From the NCBI RefSeq assembly GCF_018614415.1, contig NZ_JAGGOO010000137.1, positions 1 to 42,798 on the forward strand: a stretch of DNA of 42,798 nucleotides. The letters are read 5' to 3'. This DNA comes from Streptomyces sp. ISL-12 (GTDB lineage Bacteria > Actinomycetota > Actinomycetes > Streptomycetales > Streptomycetaceae). A program made the position numbers and the translations under genes. This document shows, piece by piece, positions 22,346-28,916 of this stretch (position 1 is its first letter; each line of letters starts with the position of its first letter). A model generated the notes under the pieces. It saw only the letters and a program-made list of their open reading frames with translations. It ran no database searches and was not told the origin of the DNA.

Positions 22346-23380
22346 TCACCGGCCCGGACGAAGAGCGCGTTGCTCAACCACCCGCGCAGGCACGCCCATG
22401 ATCTCCATCACCCGCTGCACCAGCCACGCCACGTCGGCCTGCCGCAGCTCCCACAACCTCTGAACCGGAGGATCCAGCAGGCAGCACAACACCCACGCCA
22501 CGCCGTCACACGCCGGCCGGCACCCCTGCCCCAGATGGCCCTGGCAGGTCAACGACCCCAGACGTCTGCGGGAGAGCACCTTGATGGCCGTCTGCCGAAG
22601 CCGTTCGTCCGGTGCTGCGTCCAGCAGGCTGTGCACCATCGCCGGATCGGTCCATCCCCGATACGAGTCGGCCAATGCCGCGTCCGTGATCCCTTCCCGT
22701 TCGGCGATCAGGTCCCGCAGAACGCTTGTCCGGTCGCGGAGCCGTGTCATGTGCAGCGCCAGGTCAGCCCGACTCTCATCTGAGATCGGGCCACCCAGGG
22801 ATCGGGAGAACGCGTGGTGCAGCTCACGCACCGCGGCAGCGGCCGACCGACGCCGAGGGTCCAGCTCCACCGGGAACAGCGTTCTGATCGCCGCCAGTGT
22901 CTCCTGGCGTTGTTCCTCCTCATCCATCTGGTCCGCCAGCGGCATCATGATCTGTCTCGCATCGGCGGACGCTCGGCGGATCAGGGCGTCCCGCTCCTCG
23001 CTGAAGTTCGGTTCGGCCTGCGTCGGTAGCTTCGGCACCGCGAGCCCGCGCTTCTCCACCCGCCCGAGCGCACCCCGCAACCGCGTGCGCAACTTCTCGG
23101 TGGCGCCCGGCTCCGGATTGAACGCCAACAGGTACCAGCGGATCGCCGGACACAGACGACCGGTCTCGGCCCGCGCCGTCGCCGCGACGAACATCGACAG
23201 CACCGCGTCCTCGGCGCTCGCCCCGCACCGGCCGGGCAACGGCACCAGCTTCTCGGCGTAGTAGTCCACGCGCAGACGCTCTGCGGTGTAGCGACCCGCG
23301 GTCAGCCCCTTGCGCTCCAGTGCGGCGTCAACGGCCGGCAGAAGATCCAGCAAGACCTTTGGCGGCTGCTTCACTCCCAT
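22346..23380 (-). CDS. Unrecognised 344-aa protein, accessory-looking
   Basis: I cannot assign a family. The N-terminal part (about 20-100; RKGLTAGRYTAERLRVDYYAEKL, then two helices) faintly resembles HTH modules of actinomycete accessory proteins. The middle is helical and charged (ERDALIRRASADARQIMMPL, DQMDEEEQRQ). The C-terminus has four Cys close together (LTCQGHLGQGCRPACDG, WVLCCLL), possibly a metal site. No signal peptide or TM helix. Codons such as CCA, TTG, GAT, CTT and GTT are more frequent here than in neighbours, suggesting later acquisition. The ATG at 23380 follows TAAGGT by 8 nt, so leaderless expression is possible. It is divergent from the tiny hydrophobic peptide gene at 23522 and isolated from other operons. 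Confidence 0.72.
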   Translation of the reverse strand: MGVKQPPKVLLDLLPAVDAALERKGLTAGRYTAERLRVDYYAEKLVPLPGRCGASAEDAVLSMFVAATARAETGRLCPAIRWYLLAFNPEPGATEKLRTRLRGALGRVEKRGLAVPKLPTQAEPNFSEERDALIRRASADARQIMMPLADQMDEEEQRQETLAAIRTLFPVELDPRRRSAAAAVRELHHAFSRSLGGPISDESRADLALHMTRLRDRTSVLRDLIAEREGITDAALADSYRGWTDPAMVHSLLDAAPDERLRQTAIKVLSRRRLGSLTCQGHLGQGCRPACDGVAWVLCCLLDPPVQRLWELRQADVAWLVQRVMEIMGVPARVVEQRALRPGR

Positions 23381-23521
23381 GGTCCGTGACCTTAGGCAGC
23401 CGGGGCCGCTTCCATGGCCGGGATGCAGTTTTTCCGGCGATCCCCAACTTCCTTCCGCCGGCCGCCAAGGTGGTCGGCGTCACCAGATCACACCGGCACC
23501 GACGGGAAGGAGGTGCGGGGC

Positions 23522-23596
23522 ATGGAGATCATCTCCGGGATCATCATCGCCACCGGATCCATCATCGCCGCGGTCATCACGACGCGGAAGAAGTAG
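23522..23596 (+). CDS. 24-aa hydrophobic peptide
   Basis: A very small gene: ATG at 23522 to TAG at 23594-23596. The product starts MEIISGIIIATGSIIAAV and ends in ITTRKK: one hydrophobic helix of about 18 residues followed by a basic end, with nothing else. The case for translation is the Shine-Dalgarno GGAAGGAGGT (23505-23514), a full-length match to the 16S anti-SD, 7 nt before the ATG. That is far better than almost any other in this window. An in-frame ATG at 23414 would give 60 aa but has no such site. Size and layout recall type I toxin peptides, small membrane regulators or PSM-like peptides; none can be confirmed. A small hairpin follows. Divergent from the unrecognised 344-aa gene. 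Confidence 0.6.
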   Translation: MEIISGIIIATGSIIAAVITTRKK

Positions 23597-23609
23597 AAGA
23601 AGGACGAGA

Positions 23610-23625
23610 GGGAACGGGCGTTCCC
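23610..23625 (+). terminator. Small hairpin after the 24-aa peptide gene
   Basis: GGGAAC (23610-23615), loop GGGC, GTTCCC (23620-23625). Six base pairs, 13 nt after the stop codon; a plausible but weak terminator. Confidence 0.4.
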
Positions 23626-23641
23626 CAGGGGCGCAGCCGTA

Positions 23642-23684
23642 TTGGCGTGTGGGCATGCGCCCACTAAAGTGACCGCATGCCCAC
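23642..23684 (+). promoter_or_regulatory. Promoter and overlapping palindrome of a leaderless methyltransferase gene
   Basis: TTGGCG (23642-23647), a 17-bp spacer and TAAAGT (23665-23670) form a good promoter, whose -10 ends 6 nt before the ATG at 23677. An 11-bp perfect inverted repeat, GTGGGCATGCG (23649-23659) and CGCATGCCCAC (23674-23684), spans the -10 and includes the start codon. It could be an operator, possibly for self-control, since a leaderless transcript cannot form the hairpin. Confidence 0.6.
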
Positions 23685-24516
23685 TCCATCGCGAGAGCAG
23701 CCAGAGCCGGTGCGCCCGCATCAGGCTCGCCAGACCGCCGAGTCGTTCGGCGCCGACGCGCGACGCTACGACCGGGCCCGCCCCCGCTACCCCGACGACC
23801 TGGTGGCGCGCGTCATCGCCGGAAGCCCGGGGTCCGGCGCGTCCGGTGCCCCCGACGTGCTGGACGTCGGCTGCGGCACCGGCACGGCCGCCCGCCAGTT
23901 CCAGGCCGCCGGATGCGCCGTGCTCGGTGTGGAGCCGGACGCGCGGATGGCCGACGTCGCGCGCGCCCGTGGCCTGCGGGTCGAGGCGGCGACCTTCGAG
24001 GCCTGGGAGCCGGCCGGCCGGACGTTCGACGCGCTGACCGCCGCCCAGTCGTGGCACTGGGTCGACCCGGCCGTCGGCGCCGCGAAGGCGGCCCGCGTGC
24101 TGCGTCCGCGCGGGCGCCTGGCGATCTTCGGGCATGTCTTCGAACCCCCGGCCGAGGTGGCCGAGGCGTTCGCCGCCGCCTGCCGTCGGGTGGCGCCCGA
24201 CTCCCCGTTCAGCGGCCAGCCGGCGCGACGTCCGCTGGAGATGTACCGAGCGGGGTACGCGAAGATCGCCGGCACGATCCGCGAGACCGGGCGGTTCGAC
24301 GAACCGGAACAGTGGCAGTTCGACTGGGAGCGGCCCTACACCCGCGACCAGTGGCTGGACCTGCTCCCCACGACCGGCGGCGTCACCCGGCTCCCCGCAG
24401 GTCGACTCGCCGAGGTCCTGGGCACGGTGGGTGACGCCATCGACGCGCTGGGCGGCGGCTTCACCATGCGGTACACCACCCTGGCGACCACCGCCGTACG
24501 CGTCGCGACTCCCTGA
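23677..24516 (+). CDS. Class I SAM-dependent methyltransferase
   Basis: 279-aa cytoplasmic methyltransferase. An FGADARRYDRARPRYP lead-in is typical of the UbiE-like/methyltransferase-11 group. Motif I is VLDVGCGTGTAARQF (about 61-75), the acidic end of beta 2 is VLGVEPDARM, then AQSWHWVDP and VLRPRGRLAIFGH. The C-terminal half (about 170-275) is Trp/Asp-rich and probably defines the substrate, which is unknown. Related proteins are often annotated as trans-aconitate-methyltransferase-like, but nothing here proves this. ATG at 23677 has no Shine-Dalgarno; a promoter-like -10 just upstream suggests a leaderless message. Confidence 0.88.
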   Translation: MPTPSREQPEPVRPHQARQTAESFGADARRYDRARPRYPDDLVARVIAGSPGSGASGAPDVLDVGCGTGTAARQFQAAGCAVLGVEPDARMADVARARGLRVEAATFEAWEPAGRTFDALTAAQSWHWVDPAVGAAKAARVLRPRGRLAIFGHVFEPPAEVAEAFAAACRRVAPDSPFSGQPARRPLEMYRAGYAKIAGTIRETGRFDEPEQWQFDWERPYTRDQWLDLLPTTGGVTRLPAGRLAEVLGTVGDAIDALGGGFTMRYTTLATTAVRVATP

Positions 24517-24657
24517 TCCGCCACCGCACGCCCGTGCGCGTTGCCACCCGCACGGGCTCCTGCCGTAGCATCCACCTCCGACGGCGGCCGTACATCCGAG
24601 CGACCCAACGGCCGTACGTCCGGACGGACATCGGCAACAGCAGCGGGGGATGGGGAC

Positions 24658-24969
24658 ATGGCAGAGACTCGGCGACGGCTGCGGTCGAGCACCGTCGTAC
24701 TCGGCGGTATGGGGGTCCTCGCGGCGGCCCTGACGTCGTGCGGCTCGGAGCCCGACCGGCGCTGTGTGGACCGCGACAACTACACCTTCGCCGACGGCTA
24801 CAAGGTCGTCGCCGACAAGAACTGCAAGTCCTCCACCAGCCTTTCGAGTTCGGACTGGTACTACGACTCCGAGGTCACCCGCGGCCGGGCCGACTACGGC
24901 ACCTTCGACCGCGACGAGGCCGTCGACCGGGGCGGCTTCGGCTGCTCCTCCGGCAGCAGCGGCGGCTGA
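24658..24969 (+). CDS. Small lipoprotein paired with an ATP-grasp enzyme
   Basis: 103-aa secreted lipoprotein. An Arg-rich n-region (RRRLRSS), a hydrophobic core (VVLGGMGVLAAAL) and lipobox LTSC mark a lipid-modified Cys. The twin-Arg pattern is not followed by a clear Tat motif. The mature part is about 75 residues, has four Cys, many Ser/Asp/Tyr, and ends in GFGCSSGSSGG. The C-terminal GFG plus Gly/Ser and the gene order recall the YgiB (DUF1190)-YgiC pair of E. coli. Similarity is by architecture, not by recognised sequence. ATG at 24658 with GGGGGATGGGG upstream; the frame stays open 5' without coding support. Six bases separate it from the next gene, so they are co-expressed. Confidence 0.85.
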   Translation: MAETRRRLRSSTVVLGGMGVLAAALTSCGSEPDRRCVDRDNYTFADGYKVVADKNCKSSTSLSSSDWYYDSEVTRGRADYGTFDRDEAVDRGGFGCSSGSSGG

Positions 24970-24975
24970 GCGGCC

Positions 24976-26160
24976 GTGGAGCGCCGCACCACCGAGCCCC
25001 GCCCCGGCTGGCAGCAGACCGTCGAGGGGCAGGGGCTCGTCTACCCCCTCACCCGCTACCCCGACGGCTCCCTGCGCCCCTACTGGGACGAGAGCGCCTA
25101 TTACGTGTTCTCCCTCCCCGAGGTCGAGGCGCTGGAAGAAGTCGTCGAGGAACTGCACCGCATGTGCCTGGCCGCCGCCGAGCACATCGTCACCGCCGGC
25201 CGCTTCGCCGACCTCGGCATCACCGACCCCCGGGTGGCCGGGGCCGTCGCCGAATCCTGGCGGCGCCGCGCCGAACTCCCCTCCGTCTACGCCCGCTTCG
25301 ACCTGCGCTACGACGGCACGGGACCGGCGAAGCTCCTGGAGTACAACGCCGACACCCCGACCTCCCTCGTCGAGGCGGCCTCCCCGCAGTGGTTCTGGAT
25401 GGAGGAGCGCTTCCCCGGCGCCGACCAGTGGAACTCCCTCCACGAGCGCCTGATCGACGCCTGGAGGAAACAGGCCGCCCTGCTGCCGCCCGGCAGCCCC
25501 CTGTACTTCGCGCACTCCACCGCCGACGAACTCGGCGAGGACCTGATGACGGTCGCCTACCTCCAGGAGACCGCCGAGCAGGCCGGCCTGAAGACGGAGT
25601 CGATCTCCATGGAGGAGATCGGCTGGGACCGCCTCTCCGGCCGCTTCGTCGACACCAGGCTCCGCTTCATCCGCAGCTGCTTCAAGCTGTACCCCTGGGA
25701 GTGGCTCACCACCGACCGCTTCGCCGGCCACGTCCTCGACACCCTCGACAACGGCGGCGGCACCGGCTCCACCCTGTGGATCGAGCCCGCCTGGAAGATG
25801 CTGCTCAGCAACAAGGCGCTGCTCGCCGTCCTCTGGGAGCTGTACCCCGGCCACCCCAACCTCCTCCCGGCCTACCTCGACGGCCCCCGCGAACTGGCCG
25901 AGGGCCCCGGCTGGGTCGCCAAGCCGCTCCTCGGCCGCGAGGGCGCCGGCGTCACGGTCCACGAGCCCGGCAGCCCGGCCGCCGTCCGCGACGAACCCTG
26001 CTGCTACCAGGCCCTCGCCCCGCTCCCCGACTTCGACGGCAACCACGTCGTGCTCGGCGCCTGGGTGGTCGAGGACGAGTCGGCGGGCCTGGGCATCCGG
26101 GAGTCGTCGGGCCTGGTGACGGACGAGTACGCCCGCTTCCTGCCCCACGTGATCCTGTAG
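24976..26160 (+). CDS. Glutathionylspermidine synthase-like ATP-grasp ligase
   Basis: 394-aa member of the GSP-synthase C-terminal ATP-grasp family (YgiC/YjfC type), forming an amide bond with ATP. Landmarks: RPYWDESAYYVFSLPEVE near the start, the Mg/substrate loop LLEYNADTPTSLVEA, WIEPAWKMLLSNKALLAVLWELYPGHPNLLPAY, and the ATP-binding Lys/Gly segment WVAKPLLGREGAGV. Streptomyces makes mycothiol, not glutathione or trypanothione, so the true substrate is not glutathionylspermidine in any obvious way. YgiC was reported as an ATP-binding enzyme of unresolved substrate. GTG at 24976 lies 6 bp after the lipoprotein stop, with poor Shine-Dalgarno, indicating translational coupling. Modification of the partner lipoprotein or an envelope peptide is a possibility only. 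Confidence 0.88.
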   Translation: MERRTTEPRPGWQQTVEGQGLVYPLTRYPDGSLRPYWDESAYYVFSLPEVEALEEVVEELHRMCLAAAEHIVTAGRFADLGITDPRVAGAVAESWRRRAELPSVYARFDLRYDGTGPAKLLEYNADTPTSLVEAASPQWFWMEERFPGADQWNSLHERLIDAWRKQAALLPPGSPLYFAHSTADELGEDLMTVAYLQETAEQAGLKTESISMEEIGWDRLSGRFVDTRLRFIRSCFKLYPWEWLTTDRFAGHVLDTLDNGGGTGSTLWIEPAWKMLLSNKALLAVLWELYPGHPNLLPAYLDGPRELAEGPGWVAKPLLGREGAGVTVHEPGSPAAVRDEPCCYQALAPLPDFDGNHVVLGAWVVEDESAGLGIRESSGLVTDEYARFLPHVIL

Positions 26161-26195
26161 GCACCCACGGGGCCGGCGGGCGGACCGGGAGCGGG

Positions 26196-27146
26196 TCAGG
26201 CGGCCAGGCGGGCGCTGAACCAGGACGAGACGCGTGCGGCGACGGCGCGGCCGGTGCGGGGGCCCATGGTGTCGAAGCCGTGGACGCCGCCCGGCCAGAC
26301 GTCGAGGTCCGCGTGGTTGCCCGCGGCCCGCCAGCGGGCGGCCATGAACAGGCTGTCATCCAGCAGCGGGTCGAGTGCGCCGACGGTGAACAGGGCCGGC
26401 GGCAGGCCGTCGAGCTGTGCGTAGAGCGGCGAGAGGGCCGGGTCGCGCAGCCGCTCGGCGTCGAGGTCCGGGAAGGTGTTGGCGGCGAAGCCGCGGATCC
26501 AGTGGGCCGGCAGGACGAGGGTGTGGTCGTCGGCGAGACGCTGGCTGGGGGTGCCGCTCAGGTCGTATGCGCCGTAGAGCAGGCCGGCCGCGGCGATCCG
26601 GGCGGCCACCCGGGGGTGCTCGTCGCGCAGCCGCAGCAGGGTCGCCGCGGCCAGGTGTGCGCCGGCCGAGGCGCCGTGCAGCAGGAGGCGTTCGGTGCCG
26701 AACGCTGCGGCGGCGTGCTCGGCGACCCACAGGACCCCGGTCAGGCAGTCGTCGACCGCCGCGGGCATGGGGTGCTCGGGGGCGAGCCGGTAGTCGATGG
26801 CGACGGTCGCGACGTGGGAGTGGCCGGCGTAGTAGTCGTTGAGCCAGTCGTCTTCGGCCGGGGTGCCGGTGCACCAGCCGCCGCCGTGGATGCCGATCAT
26901 GACGGCCTCGGGCGGCCCCTCGGGCCGGATGATCCGCAGCGTCAGCTCCCCGCCCGGGCCGGGGACGGTCCGCTCGCTGACGGGATGGCTCAGGTCGCCG
27001 CCGGGCGAGAAGTCGGTCGCGCGTACCGCTGCCAGGCCCTCGGGGGTGGTGAGATCGGGGTACCGCATCATCGTGGCGATCCGTCGGTTGACGGCGGCGA
27101 GCTCGGCCGCGTCGGGGTTCGGGACGAATCCGTCGGAGCTGGTCAC
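26196..27146 (-). CDS. HSL-type alpha/beta hydrolase (esterase)
   Basis: 316-aa hormone-sensitive-lipase-family esterase. Oxyanion motif HGGGW (H87), nucleophile S160 in GASAG, Asp in LDPLLDDS and His in GGVHGFD complete the triad. YRLAPEHPMPAA is diagnostic for the family. Intracellular, no signal peptide. Start: GTG at 27146, chosen for GGAAGGAGA 6-7 nt upstream; the longer open frame to 27224 would run through the neighbouring gene's end. It is second in an operon after the SDR gene (23-bp gap), both under the divergent TetR regulator, so substrate induction of a small detoxification or catabolic unit is likely. Confidence 0.92.
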   Translation of the reverse strand: MTSSDGFVPNPDAAELAAVNRRIATMMRYPDLTTPEGLAAVRATDFSPGGDLSHPVSERTVPGPGGELTLRIIRPEGPPEAVMIGIHGGGWCTGTPAEDDWLNDYYAGHSHVATVAIDYRLAPEHPMPAAVDDCLTGVLWVAEHAAAAFGTERLLLHGASAGAHLAAATLLRLRDEHPRVAARIAAAGLLYGAYDLSGTPSQRLADDHTLVLPAHWIRGFAANTFPDLDAERLRDPALSPLYAQLDGLPPALFTVGALDPLLDDSLFMAARWRAAGNHADLDVWPGGVHGFDTMGPRTGRAVAARVSSWFSARLAA

Positions 27147-27169
27147 GGGCTTTCTCCTTCCTGGCACGG

Positions 27170-28096
27170 TCAGGTCTGCGGGACCGGGAAGGTGACGCCG
27201 GTCAGCCGTTCGCTCTCGCGCCACAGCCGGGCCCCCACGCCGGGGTCGTCGGCCCCGGCGGGCAGCCGGACCGGCCTCGGCGTACCGGAGGTCTGGTCGC
27301 GTCCGGCCGGGCCGAGGTAGGCCCCGTTGGCGACCTCGGGGTGGGTCGCGGCGTACAGGGACGGCCAGGCCGCGCCGTCGGGGGAGCCCATCAGCGTGCG
27401 GGAGGCGAGGGCCACGAGCAGGCGCCCCGTCCGGCTGGCGGAGGTGTGGCGCTGCAGGTTGGTGACGGCCGAGCCCGGATGGACGGCCACGGCACGGTGC
27501 GCACCGCCGGCGAGGCGGCGGGCGAGTTCCTGGGTGAAGACGACGTTGGCACGCTTGGACTTCGCGTACGCGCTCATCGGGCGGTAGCCGCGCTCGCTCA
27601 TCAGATCCGCGAGATCACCGGAGCGCCAGGCGGCGGCGACGGCGCTGACTGTGACGACCCGGGCGCCCGCGGAGCGCCGCAGGGCGGGCATCAGGTGCGC
27701 GGTCAGCGCGAAATGGCCGAGGTGGTTGGTGCCCACCGTGAGTTCCAGTCCGTCGCGGGTCAGCCGGCGCTCCGGGACGTCCATCACACCGGCGTTGTTG
27801 ACGAGCAGGTCGAGGGTCTCGGCCGCGGCGAGCGGGGCGGCGGCCTCGCGGATCGCGGCGAGGCTGCCGAGGTCGAGTTCCACCGTCTCCAGGCGGGCGC
27901 CGGGCACCTCCGCGCGCAGACGGCGGGCGGCATCCGCCAGGGAGTCGGGGCGCCGGCCCGCGAGCAGGACGCGGGCACCGTGCTCCGCCAGCACCTGGGC
28001 GGTGCGGAAGCCGATGCCGCTGTTGGCGCCGGTGATCAGTGCGGTACGGCCCGAGAGATCCGGGATGCCGGCCGGGGACCAGTGTGAATCGACCAT
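27170..28096 (-). CDS. Short-chain dehydrogenase/reductase (retinol-dehydrogenase-like)
   Basis: 308-aa NADP(H)-dependent classical SDR. Cofactor motif TGANSGIG with a basic residue pair further on (AGRRPDS, favouring NADP), NNAG, catalytic Ser in VTVSAVAA and YxxxK as YAKSKRAN. Together with NHLGHFALT this matches the WWOX/retinol-dehydrogenase-like group common in actinomycetes. ATG at 28096 was chosen (MVDSHWSP) because AGGAAG stands 6 nt before it; the upstream ATG at 28120 lies within the operator and is rejected. First gene of the unit with the esterase, divergent from the TetR gene. Confidence 0.93.
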   Translation of the reverse strand: MVDSHWSPAGIPDLSGRTALITGANSGIGFRTAQVLAEHGARVLLAGRRPDSLADAARRLRAEVPGARLETVELDLGSLAAIREAAAPLAAAETLDLLVNNAGVMDVPERRLTRDGLELTVGTNHLGHFALTAHLMPALRRSAGARVVTVSAVAAAWRSGDLADLMSERGYRPMSAYAKSKRANVVFTQELARRLAGGAHRAVAVHPGSAVTNLQRHTSASRTGRLLVALASRTLMGSPDGAAWPSLYAATHPEVANGAYLGPAGRDQTSGTPRPVRLPAGADDPGVGARLWRESERLTGVTFPVPQT

Positions 28097-28105
28097 GTCA
28101 CTTCC

Positions 28106-28123
28106 TAAATGAATGTTCATTTA
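28106..28123. promoter_or_regulatory. TetR operator 1
   Basis: TAAATGAATGTTCATTTA, an 18-bp palindrome with perfect 8-bp arms around TG, lies between the SDR promoter and its start codon. It shares the TGAAyGTTCA core with operator 2. AT-rich against the local background. Probable binding site of the TetR protein encoded at 28190. Confidence 0.85.
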
Positions 28124-28131
28124 CTCCGCTC

Positions 28132-28160
28132 AGTATGCGGAAGCCGGTCCGAGTTGTAAA
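28132..28160 (-). promoter_or_regulatory. Promoter of the SDR-esterase operon
   Basis: On the minus strand TTTACA (28160-28155), 17 bp and CATACT (28137-28132) match the vegetative consensus well. The predicted start of transcription lies just before operator 1, and the -35 abuts operator 2, so a bound repressor would block it at both ends. Confidence 0.65.
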
Positions 28161-28173
28161 ATGAACGTTCAGT
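28160..28173. promoter_or_regulatory. TetR operator 2
   Basis: The perfect 10-bp palindrome TGAACGTTCA (28162-28171) has the same core as operator 1. The operator centres are 52 bp apart, close to five helical turns, so both face the same side of the DNA. It lies between the TetR start and a TAAAAT -10-like box (28157-28162), consistent with autorepression. Confidence 0.82.
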
Positions 28174-28189
28174 AAGGAAGGTTGACGGC

Positions 28190-28753
28190 ATGGCAACACG
28201 CGACCCCGACCGCAAGCGTCAGCAGCTGATGGAGGCGGCCCTCGCCGAGTTCGCCGAGTTCGGCGTGGCCGGAGCCCGCGTGGACCGGCTCGCCAAGCGC
28301 GCGGGGATCAGTCCCGGTCTGGTGTACTCCTTCGCCGCCGGCAAGGAGGGCCTGTTCGAGGCCGTCTACGAGGCGATCGCCGAGCAGACCGTGAACGCGG
28401 TCCCCCTCGACGCCGACGACCTGCCCGAGTACGCCGGCCGACTGCACGACGCCGGACAGCGGCACCCCCAGGTCATGCGCTTCCTGACCTGGTACGCGCT
28501 GGAAAGCGCCGAACGGCCGGCGTCCGACCTCGTGGCCCGCTCGATGCGGGACAAGATCGCCGCGGTCGAGGCCGCCCAGCGGCGCGGCAGCGTCCGGCGG
28601 GACAAGCCGGCGGCGGAGATCCTGGCGCTCGTCCTGACGCTCGCGAACATGTGGCAGCACCACACCGAGGACGTCAACTCCCTGGTCCCGCCCGCACAGC
28701 GGCGCACGACGATCACGGACGCCGTACGCCGTCTCGTCACCCCGCCCGGATGA
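28190..28753 (+). CDS. TetR-family repressor of the SDR-esterase unit
   Basis: 187-aa TetR regulator. The N-terminal HTH (about 12-56) reads RQQLMEAALAEFAEFG, VDRLAKRAGISPGLVYSFAAGKEGLF; the Y-(S)-F-x-x-KE end of the recognition region is typical. The remainder (about 70-185) is the helical ligand-binding and dimer domain, with LTLANMWQHH near the pocket end. ATG at 28190 with AAGGAAGG upstream. Two operators sharing TGAAyGTTCA lie in the 93-bp divergent region, so it very likely represses itself and the SDR-esterase operon. Ligand unknown, presumably a substrate of those enzymes. Confidence 0.94.
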   Translation: MATRDPDRKRQQLMEAALAEFAEFGVAGARVDRLAKRAGISPGLVYSFAAGKEGLFEAVYEAIAEQTVNAVPLDADDLPEYAGRLHDAGQRHPQVMRFLTWYALESAERPASDLVARSMRDKIAAVEAAQRRGSVRRDKPAAEILALVLTLANMWQHHTEDVNSLVPPAQRRTTITDAVRRLVTPPG

Positions 28754-28798
28754 TGGACGCCGTACCTCCGCGCTTCTGTCCCCCGGGTACCCTTGCCC

Positions 28799-28878
28799 CG
28801 GGCCGTGACTGGCGCGCTGGGATGGGACCGACCATCGGGAAGCGGCCCGTACGGGAACGAGTGCCGTGCGCCTGGGCC
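28799..28878 (+). promoter_or_regulatory. ZTP (pfl) riboswitch upstream of glyA
   Basis: The conserved blocks of the pfl/ZTP aptamer are present in order. GGGCCGTGACTGGCG (28800-28814) gives the P1 5' strand and the GUGACUGGCG core. A P2 hairpin GATGG/CCATC follows (28821-28825, 28832-28836). CGGGAAGCGGCCC (28836-28848) closes P1 (GGGCCG with CGGCCC). The 3' block GCCGTGCGCCTGGGC (28863-28877) forms P3 and the pseudoknot. The motif is known to sense the purine intermediates ZTP/ZMP and to control glyA, folD and pur genes. ON-switch behaviour is expected, since ZTP signals 10-formyl-THF shortage. The expression platform is probably the SD region about 30 nt downstream. A TACCCT (28788-28793) just before it may be the -10. 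Confidence 0.92.
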
Positions 28879-28916
28879 GAACCGTGTACGCCGAACGCCC
28901 CCGTCCGGAGGTCCCC

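Noticed and set aside
23414..23521. 60-aa version of the small peptide starting at 23414
   Set aside because: No ribosome site at 23414 and Arg/Ser/Pro-rich non-conserved-looking sequence; the perfect Shine-Dalgarno belongs to the ATG at 23522.
28097..28120. SDR start at ATG 28120
   Set aside because: It lies inside the TetR operator palindrome, whereas ATG 28096 has AGGAAG at the right distance.
28866..28916. Upstream extension of glyA to a GTG at 28866
   Set aside because: It overlaps the 3' part of the riboswitch, lacks a Shine-Dalgarno and would add residues with no SHMT similarity; ATG 28917 has CCGGAGGT.
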